DNA of 64,000 nt. It comes from Zygnema cylindricum. Taxonomy: Eukaryota; Streptophyta; Zygnematophyceae; Zygnematales; Zygnemataceae. The translations under genes and the position numbers were made by a program. Of the stretch, positions 56,976-64,000 are shown one piece after another. The notes beneath the pieces were generated by a model that worked only from the letters and a program-made list of their open reading frames with translations, did not search any database and was not told where the DNA came from. The stretch covers positions 97,779-161,778 of the forward strand of contig JBBHKE010002302.1 in assembly GCA_037447655.1 (NCBI GenBank), written 5' to 3'. Within the stretch, counting starts at the first letter, position 1, and every line of letters starts with the position of its first letter.

Positions 56976-57200
56976 CACCGCTACTCGTTATGAGTGTCAA
57001 AGTTTTTTTAGCCTCGTAAAATATCTTTTCTTCATGCACACTTGTCTGATTATCAATCCGATGATTGCTATTGGAGGGCAAGATTCTCACCTTCCTATTG
57101 GCGGTCTCCGGTTGACAATCCGATAAGTGTGCACGGAGAAAAGATGCTTTTAGTGGCGAAAAGAAACTTTAACACTAATAAGTAATAACGATGAGCGGTG
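56976..57200. mobile_element. TACACCGTG-family MITE
   Basis: 225 bp between TA at 56974-56975 and TA at 57201-57202. Ends CACCGCTACTCGTTATGAG / ATAACGATGAGCGGTG. It directly abuts the next element, sharing one TA. Confidence 0.8.
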
Positions 57201-57202
57201 TA

Positions 57203-57417
57203 CACTGTGAATCGCTACTAGTGTTAATGTTTTTTTCGTCGCTTAAGACATCTTTTCTTCGTACACACATGTCGGATTGTGGATCTGACGGTTGCGATTG
57301 AAAGGCAAAATTATAGCTTCAGATTGGCTGTGTGAAATTCAAAATTGGACAAGTGTGTACGGACAAACTATGTTTTAAGTGGCGAAAAAATGTTAACACT
57401 AACAGCGATACACGGTG
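57203..57417. mobile_element. TACACCGTG-family MITE
   Basis: 215 bp between TA at 57201-57202 and 57418-57419. Ends CACTGTGAATCGCTACTAG / CTAACAGCGATACACGGTG, with the conserved TCGTCGCTTAAGACATC-type inner arm. Immediately adjacent to the previous element. Confidence 0.85.
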
Positions 57418-57688
57418 TAGTGTCTCGTATAGAATGAGCGTTTGCTTCGCAGGTGCGAAAAAACACAAAATCGAAGTTAAAAGTTGTCGCCCAAAATTTT
57501 GGAGAATCTTGCCAAACCTCCATTTAACATGTTTTATAAAAAAAAAAATTAAAAAAATTAGTACGGCTTGGTACGAAAATGTACAGTTTTCAGTAAACAC
57601 CCTCACGTTGCTCCTGATGGAAGGAGTTTCACCCTAAACCATCAACAAACTGTCAAAATTAACTAAATTTTGGGAATGTCAAAATAAT

Positions 57689-57879
57689 TGCCCACGGCTG
57701 GAGTTGAACCAGCGGTCTCCCGAGAGAAGATTAGTAATCCAGGAGGAATAACTAAATTTTGGGAATGTCAAAATAATTGCCCACGGCTGGAGTTGAACCA
57801 GCGGTCTCCCGAGAGAAGATTAGTAATCCAGGAGGAATACTATAGCAAGATGGGCGCCTTACCACTTGGCCACGCGGGC
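57689..57879 (-). repeat. 89-bp tandem duplication of tRNA 3' half
   Basis: 57689-57750 repeats the 3' portion of the tRNA-like gene at 57778-57879, with the intervening TTTTGGGAATGTCAAAATAA also duplicated. The outer copy lacks the 5' half, so only one complete tRNA-like unit remains. Confidence 0.9.
57778..57879 (-). tRNA. tRNA-like gene, isotype unresolved
   Basis: Minus strand, 102 nt. Acceptor GCCCGCG/CGTGGGC pairs completely, counting one G-U pair, with discriminator A. The D arm GCC-AAGTGGTAA-GGC and T arm GCTGG-TTCAACT-CCAGC are perfect, so A and B boxes are intact. The region between D and T arms is too long (about 50 nt) and I cannot fold a clean anticodon arm. It may hold an intron, a long variable arm (TCTC-TCGG-GAGA), or an insertion. 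It could be a working intron-containing tRNA or a pseudogene. Confidence 0.65.
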
Positions 57880-57979
57880 TGCAGGGATATTGATAAACAG
57901 TAAAACTATATACTGTAAAACGTGAACCGTCAAAGATTTTGAAAAAAGTTACGCAAGCTACCGCCAAGAATCTACAGTA

Positions 57980-58484
57980 CACCGCGAATCGTAATTACTA
58001 ATTAGAGTAAATTACTCTAATTCGGTCGCTCGAAATTTTGACTCTATCACATCAAATAGAGTAATCGATTCTAATTTTTTCATTATTCTAATTTAGGTAA
58101 GGTTTAATTAGCGTTTTTAATTCTAATATATGTTCTTTTTAAATAGTGTGGAGTACGGACGACGTCCGACCGTGCAAAATTGTACTTTTATAAGTAAAAA
58201 AGTACAAATAATGATATACAGGCCATTATCATGTAACTGCGTTTTAACAAAACGCGTAGTGCGAACGTCATAGTGACGATAAACTGTACGTTTTGTCAGA
58301 TTCTGTACAAATACCTTATTTACAGTAGATGATAATAACTTGCCAAATTAGAGTACACCGCATAAATTAGAGTAAATTCCTTTTTGAAACAGCTCAATCA
58401 CATAAATTAGAGTAAATTACTCTAATTATCTTTTTCTCTTTTTTTACTCTAATTTTTTCATTACTCTAATTACGATGCGCGGTG
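57980..58484. mobile_element. MITE, CACCGCGAATCGTAATTA ends
   Basis: 505 bp with TA on each side (57978-57979, 58485-58486). Inverted ends CACCGCGAATCGTAATTA / TAATTACGATGCGCGGTG. AT-rich interior with many ATTAGAGTAA motifs. A nested internal terminus (TACACCGCATAAATTAGAG) begins near 58351. Related to 8531-8915. Confidence 0.88.
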
Positions 58485-58486
58485 TA

Positions 58487-59110
58487 GCATACTATGCATC
58501 GAGTAGCGACCTGCCGATACGCTATTCTCAGAATCGGACTCACCATACGCCAGATGTCACAATCGGGTACCCGGATCCGTACACGATCCTTACCCGGCCG
58601 GCCGCGTCGGATCCGGAACGGATTCGGGTGCCAAATTTTGGGGGCCGGCCGGATTCGGCCGGGTGATTAAAGAAAAAATAAAAAAAACTCGGGTACGGCG
58701 GGTGGGGTAAACAAATGACGAAAAAAAATGAAATTTTCGGAGGTACGTACTACTACAGTACAGTACTTTACTGTACTGTGGGGTCCACACTATCCAGCAT
58801 TATTGTACTTTCTGCTCTTGGTATAGAGGAAGGTTTAGCCTATTAGGGGAATGTACTGTAATTTTGTTTTTATTAGGGTACGGTTGGGTACGGCCGTACG
58901 GGTAGTCGCGAGAAATCGAGTTTCGGTTTAACTTTTTTTTTCGTAAACCCGGATCGGGTACCGGGTAATAATTTTTGAGCGTGACATAACGCTGCCAGAT
59001 TTCGGTTGTTCAGATTTAAAAAAAAAAAAAATATGTCGGATTCGGGTTTCTGAAATTTTGATTTTTTGCGACCCCTGCCGTGCGCGATGAGGAGCTTATC
59101 TGCCGCGACG
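58487..59110. other. GC-richer stretch with CGGGTACC motifs
   Basis: Recurring (A/T)CCCGG, GGGTACGG and CCGGCCGG pieces in inverted arrangement between about 58565 and 58970 suggest an old TIR element, but ends cannot be fixed. No gene is recognised. Confidence 0.4.
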
Positions 59111-59114
59111 GATA

Positions 59115-59330
59115 CACCGTGTATCGCTATTAGTGTTAATAATTTTTTCGCCACTTAAAACATATTTTCTCCGTACACATCTGTCTGATTTAGTGATTTT
59201 CGATTTGAGATCGCCAATCGGAAGCTGAGAATCTTATCTTTCCATCGCAACCGCCAGATCTAAAAACCGACACGAGTATACGGAGGAAAGGCGACGAAAA
59301 AAACATTAACGCTAATAGCAATTCACGGTG
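59115..59330. mobile_element. TACACCGTG-family MITE
   Basis: 216 bp between TA at 59113-59114 and 59331-59332. Ends CACCGTGTATCGCTATTAG / GCTAATAGCAATTCACGGTG. A further half-terminus CACCGTGAATCGTTATTAGC follows at once at 59333. Confidence 0.87.
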
Positions 59331-59456
59331 TACACCGTGAATCGTTATTAGCCTTATGTACGCTATATCGGCACCCCAAAATTTTGACATTGATACCTTA
59401 AATATAATAAATTACACTATTTAAGGACGTGGACCATAATCTGCCACGTCTCCTGG

Positions 59457-59466
59457 NNNNNNNNNN
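59457..59466. other. Assembly gap (10 N)
   Basis: Ten N at the left edge of a CT microsatellite. The true length of the gap is probably not known. Confidence 1.
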
Positions 59467-59809
59467 CTCCCTCTCCCTCCCTCCCCCTCTCCCTCTCCCT
59501 CCCCCTCTCCTCCCCCCCCCTCTCCCTCTCCCACTCCCTCTCCTACATCCTCTCCCTCTCCCTCTCCCTCTCCCTCTCCCTCTCTTGCTTCCTCTCCCTG
59601 TACCTCTTCCTTTCCTTCCCCTTTCCCTCACCCTCACCTCTACTTCTTCCTCTCCCTCTTCCCCTCCCTCTCCCCATCCCTCTCCCTCTCCTTCTCCCTC
59701 TCCCTCTCCCTCTCCCTCTCTCCGTCTCTTCTCCCTCTCTGTCTCCCTCTACCTCTCTGTTTGCGTCTCCCTCCCCCTCTCCCTCTCCTTCTCCTTCTCC
59801 CTCTCCCTT
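59467..59809. repeat. CTCCCT-rich microsatellite
   Basis: Imperfect (CTCCCT)n for about 340 bp. It produces Pro/Leu/Ser and Arg/Gly low-complexity frames, none called as genes. It adjoins the LTR of the minus-strand copia element. Confidence 0.95.
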
Positions 59810-59810
59810 A

Positions 59811-60281
59811 TAGGAGTTGATTTCATGGCAGCAGACAAAGTGGGATTGAAGTTATGGAAAAAGGACTAAAGGTAGAGAAAGACAAATTGTATTTCTTTGT
59901 GATCAAGAAAGTACAAGACAGTCGTTTAAGTAGAATAGGGAAAGTCACAAATGTGACTTTTCAAGATCTAGTGATCTTATTTGACTTTGAAAGGTCACTT
60001 GTCTCTTTTGCTGAAAAGGCAATATTGAGGTCCTTATTTGTTAGTGAGGACTAAGGATCAGATCTAGTGTTAGAAGCTACAGTGCACGCTTCAGCACAAA
60101 ACAGATAACTGAAACTACAGCAAAAAGAAAACAAAAGACTGGAAACTGAAATGTGAACTAGGTGAGTCTCATATGCTAGAATGCTAGCACTAGCTAAGTA
60201 ATGTAAAATGGAATGCCAGTTTGCGTTATTACTAAAAGTAGAGCTAGCCTGAAGATTCTAACAAAGGAGTAGTTTTAACAT
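59811..60281 (-). mobile_element. 3' LTR of minus-strand copia element
   Basis: On the minus strand it starts TGTTAAAACTACTCC at 60281, after purine tract ACCAAGAGGGGGAA. It extends to about 59811. The sequence at 63716-64000 is collinear with its distal part (AGTAGAATAGG, GTGACTTTTCAA, GGTCAC, TCAGATCTA-like). The lower border is set by where similarity ends. Confidence 0.7.
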
Positions 60282-60660
60282 TCCCCCTCTTGGTCAGAAT
60301 CAAAGGCCGGAGGAGGAAAGATGAAGTTCGAACTGAGGAAGGGCAAGGGCCTTAGTGAGGAAATCAACCAGCTGTTTAATACCAATTTCGGTTATTACTA
60401 AAAGTAGATCTAGCGTGAAGATTCTAACAAAGGAGTAATTATAACATCCCCCATCTTGGTTAGAATCGAAGGCCGGAGGAGGAAAGATGAAGTTCGAACT
60501 GAGGACAGGCAAGGGCCTTAGTGAGGAAATCAGCCAGCTGCTTGGAAGTGGGACAATAGGTGAACTCAAGGGCCTTAGTGAGGAAATCAGCCAGCTGCTT
60601 GGAAGTGGGACAATAGGTGAACTCCACAGTGCCACCAGCGCAATGGCATCTCGCGTGAAG
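60282..60660 (-). repeat. Tandem duplications at the element's 3' end
   Basis: About 170 bp including the LTR start, purine tract and pol end is repeated (60250-60395 and 60400-60560). Within it a ~57-bp unit (GGGCCTTAGTGAGGAAATCA to AATAGGTGAACTC) is repeated again at about 60510-60625. Two polypurine tracts and two LTR starts therefore lie in series. Confidence 0.8.
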
Positions 60661-63600
60661 TGATACTGGATGTCATTGTGCTTCGTCATTCGATGATGCA
60701 TTGGGTTTCCCATGAGCGCAAGGGCACCTTGGGAGTCATTGAACATGACAGTGGTGGAGGGTTGAGGAGACTTAAGATTGGCGAGGAGAAAACGTAACCA
60801 GATCGCCTCTTTTGTTGCATGGGTGGCAGCCATATACTCTGATTCGGTGGAGGAAAGAGCTACGGTTGGTTGCCCAGGAAATGAAGGCGCCATGGAGGGA
60901 GAAACTTACACCAGTGGTTGCCCACGAAATGAGGGCGCCATGGAGGGAGAAACATACACCAGTTGTTGAGCGTCGGTAATCCAAATCGCCACCCCCAATC
61001 CGCATCATAGAAACTAACCTACTCAGGGGAAGAGGATCTAGTGAAGGTGAGCTTGAGGGTTTTTGTTCCTTGAAGGTAACGCAAAACTCTCTTGGCGGCA
61101 AAAAGGTGATCTGTTGAAAGGTTAGAGACAAATTGACTGAGCTGTCCAACGGCTACTGCTATATCTGGACGTGATCTTGTCATAGCATATATGAGGCTGC
61201 TATATCTGGACGTGATTCTGTCATAGCATACATGAGGCTACCAACAAAAAAACGATAGAATTCATGTGGGCTACCAACAATAGAATGATACAATTCATAT
61301 GTCAGCCCTCCGAAGTTTAGTTTTTGGTAAGCTTGACATTTGGGTCTAATAGAGTAGAAACTGGACTGCAATCAGACATAAAAAATTTGTTGAGGACTTC
61401 ACTTATATATATTTCTTGAGACAGATATAAATTTTTGGAGGGTCGGTCTCGTCCTACAAAAATACCAAGACAGCACTCGACTTCTCCTAAATCAGTTATC
61501 GAAAAGTGAAGATTGAGCATGGTTTTGACAAGGTTAATAAGAGGAAGAGAGGGACCAGCTAGGAAAAGATCATCGACATAGATAACTAAGATGGTAAGAG
61601 ACTCTTCATTACCTCTAAAGAAAATTTCGAAGTCTGCATCAAGTTTGTGGAAGCCTTCCTTGAGGAGAACTGCCTCTAGGTATTTATTCCAAACACGAGG
61701 CGCCCGCTTCAAGCCATAAAGAGATTTGAGAACCCAAAAGATGAGGTTCTTGATGCCTGGCGGGACATATCTTTCAGGTTGCCGGATAAAAAATTCCTCA
61801 CTTAATGTGTCGTAGAGGAAAGCGGTCTGTACATCCATGTGATGTACGTGCCAGTCAAGGGCAGCAGCAAGGGAGAGGAGGATGTGGATTGAGGGTAAAC
61901 TTTGCTACAAGAGCGTAGGTCTCATGTAAGTCAATACTTTCCTTTTGTAGAAAACCCTTCACAACGAAGCGAGCTTTATTATGATCAAGGGATCCATCGG
62001 CCTTAGTTTTGATGTGGAAGACTAATTTCGATCCGATGGCCTTTCGACCTTATGGAAGAGAGGTGAGTTCCCACGTGCCATTCTTTTGTAAGGAGGCAAA
62101 TTCGACGTCCGTGGCTATTTTCCAGGAGGCAGCATCCGGTCCATTCATGGTGGCTAAAAAGGAATGAGGAACGTCGAAAGTGGCAATTTCGTTGTGCCAT
62201 TTTAATCGCGAAGCTGCCAAGCATGACCTTTTTCACTTCGTCGCTGTGCCATTTTTATCGCGAAGCTGCCGAGCATGAACTTTTTCACTTCGTCGGATGG
62301 GGAGAGTAAGGGCTGCATGAGGAGCCACAGGATTGCAATTTGGAATAACATATGGTGGAGCATGAGGATTGACTGAGGAGAGGGAGTAAGGATCTAAAAC
62401 TGTCCGAGGGAGTGTGGGAGGAGAGGATGGTAAATGTGGCTTTGAAGTTGTCCAGGTGAGTGGGGAGGGAGACAGAGGCAAAGAGGGATGAGACAGTGAA
62501 GGAAGATTGGTCGAATTGGGAAAAATGGCAAGGGAAATGATAGATAGGGGTGATGAAAGAGGTTCTGTGGGAGCAGTTGGAATAGAAGGTGTGGAAGGAA
62601 TGGAAGGGGAGCAGTTTAGGAGTTTGAGAAATAGAGGAGTTTCATTAAAGCTGACGTCACGGCTGAGGACAATTCGACGTTCGTTGGATAGCCAGATTTG
62701 GTATACCTTTGATTCGGTGGCAAAATTGACTAGGACGCTTGATTTGGCTCGGCTATCCCACTTGCTGGCTAGAGTAAGATTTTTCACCCATGCCGTACAA
62801 CCAAATATACGAAGATGGGAAATGTCGGGTTTAATTCCCGTCCAGGCTTCATAAGGGGTTTTTCCAAGAAGGGCGGAAGTTGGGGAAAGATTATGTAGGT
62901 AATCCGCAGTGGTGACAGATTCTGCCCAAAAGTTTGTCGGCGGAGCAACGAAGTGTAACATGGATCTTGCCATGTTGATGACTGTACGATTGTATCGTTC
63001 TAGAACCCCGTTTTTTGGGGCGTATGTGCGACCGTTGTTCTGGAACCCCGTTTTTGGGGCGTATGTGCGACCGTTGATCGGTGAATAATGTCGTGAAAAC
63101 TGAGGAATCGCGAAAATTCGGTGGAGAAGTACTCTCCCCCATTGTCAGTCCTCAAACATTTTATGCATCAGTCGAGGGAGTTTTCAACAAGGGATTTGTA
63201 CTCTTGAAACTTTTGGAATGTGTCAAATTTTCGACGAAGGAGAAAAAGGTGATAATAACGTGTAGCGTCATCAATGAATGTGACGAAGTATAGGGCACCG
63301 AATGGCTGGGTATAGACATAGGACCACAAAGATCTGAGTGGACCAATGAAAGAGGGCCGTTCGATTTAGAAGTTGAAGATGGAAAGGAAGGCCGAGTTAG
63401 TTTTCCTTCGACGCATCCCGAACAAAATGACAAATTTTTGGGCGAAAATGAATCTAGGCCTTTAACAAGGCCTTTGCTTAATGTGTGCAGACCGGAGGCG
63501 AAAAGATAGCCATATCGGAGATGCCACCGTGGGAACGATTGAGGTGAAGGGGATATAGCAAAGTTGGCAGATCCAATGGTTTGGAAATGCGATAGGATGT

Positions 63601-63715
63601 ATATAAATCTTGATTTTATTCCAAGACCTACTTGCGCATGAGTAGATGAATAGAATGTGAGAGAGGTAGTGGAGAAAACAGCAGTGGCGCCTTGATTAAG
63701 GGCGGCGCCGACGGA
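60300..63715 (-). pseudogene. Copia pol relic, second lineage
   Basis: Read from 63715 downward: pre-integrase text (STHAQVGLGIKSRF, then CSGCVEGKLTRPSF) and integrase start (SLVHSDLCGPM) at 63161-63450. Integrase C-terminal region at 62233-62973 (GKTPYEAWTGIKPDISHLRI, FGC). Reverse transcriptase at 61317-61838 (MDVQTAFLYDTLSEEFFI, SLYGLKRAPRVWN, VIYVDDLFLAG). RNase H at 60590-60893 (LSSTESEYMAATHATKEAIW, NDSQGALALMGNPMHHRMTK). Many frameshifts, small local duplications and stops separate these. No gag or protease precedes it; LTR sequence begins at about 63716. A different lineage from the 26-kb element, judged by wording. Confidence 0.88.
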
Positions 63716-64000
63716 GAAAAGATTATATAGCAGGAGATGACATGGCAGCGGACAGAAAATAGGAATGCAGTAAATCTGGAAAAGGACAAAAAGTAAAGAA
63801 AGACAAAAATGTATTTTTTGATTGTATTGAAAAGTACAGAGCAGTCATTTAAGTAGAATAGGCAAAGTCACGAGAGTGACTTTTCAATATCTAGGGAGCC
63901 TATGTGACTTTGAAAGGTCACATGGCTCATTTGCCAAAAGGGCAAATTGAAATCCTTAGTTGTCAATAAAAGCTAAGGATGAGATCTACTGTCAGAAACT
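63716..64000 (-). mobile_element. 5' LTR (partial) of minus-strand copia element
   Basis: Collinear with 59815-60085 (ACATGGCAGCGGACA, AAGTAGAATAGGCAAAGTCAC, GTGACTTTGAAAGGTCAC). It runs off the window, so its start is not seen. It abuts pre-integrase coding sequence with no primer site, gag or protease between. Confidence 0.7.

Noticed and set aside
59398-59869. Pro/Leu-rich and Arg/Gly-rich open frames
   Set aside because: They are readings of the CTCCCT microsatellite and include N.

Overview
The window is nuclear DNA of a land plant, lineage not resolved. Evidence: an intron-containing gene for plastid-type octanoyltransferase (LIP2-like), a cluster of DUF674 genes and relics (a plant family), Ty1/copia retrotransposons, a TRIM element, and many TIR/MITE elements. 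The sequence is AT-rich and repeat-dominated, with two assembly gaps (40742-41247 and 59457-59466). There are no operons, ribosome-binding sites or CRISPR arrays.

Layout. 1-5.5 kb: repeats, a pentanucleotide satellite, and the best DUF674 gene (1998-3206, + strand). 5.5-10.2 kb: MITEs, then a ~1.1 kb block present twice 1668 bp apart; each copy holds a DUF674 first exon and a TRIM whose LTRs contain a tRNA-like cloverleaf. 10.2-17.3 kb: minus-strand relics, namely an unidentified protein fragment in two copies, a broken C5-cytosine methyltransferase, and a copia-type LTR plus gag inserted against the methyltransferase. 17.4-22 kb: a DUF674 pseudogene, a degenerate minisatellite, a solo copia LTR, and a lone DUF674 last exon. 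22.1-25.3 kb: three TIR elements resembling PIF/Harbinger. 26-31.8 kb: a nearly complete but broken Ty1/copia element. 31.8-33.9 kb: a decayed acidic/repetitive gene of an unrecognised family. 33.9-35.6 kb: a second copia LTR plus gag. 35.8-37.5 kb: a third DUF674 pseudogene. 38-44 kb: a minisatellite, a few candidate exons, a gap and GA-rich repeats. 44.3-48.2 kb: the LIP2-like gene (- strand, five exons), the only clearly intact housekeeping gene. 49-51 kb: nested TIR elements. 51-53.1 kb: a non-autonomous LTR element carrying a second copy of the 33 kb protein family. 53-59.4 kb: mostly unrecognised sequence, a cluster of TA-flanked MITEs, and a tRNA-like gene. 59.5-64 kb: a CT microsatellite and a second copia lineage on the minus strand, running off the window end.

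How it fits together: DUF674 copies share 5' and 3' flanks as well as exons, so a local gene family was amplified by segmental duplication and then broken by transposon insertion. The LIP2-like enzyme would start lipoylation of plastid 2-oxoacid dehydrogenase complexes. Everything else is mobile or decayed. All exon joins are read from splice signals and reading frame only; no transcript was available.
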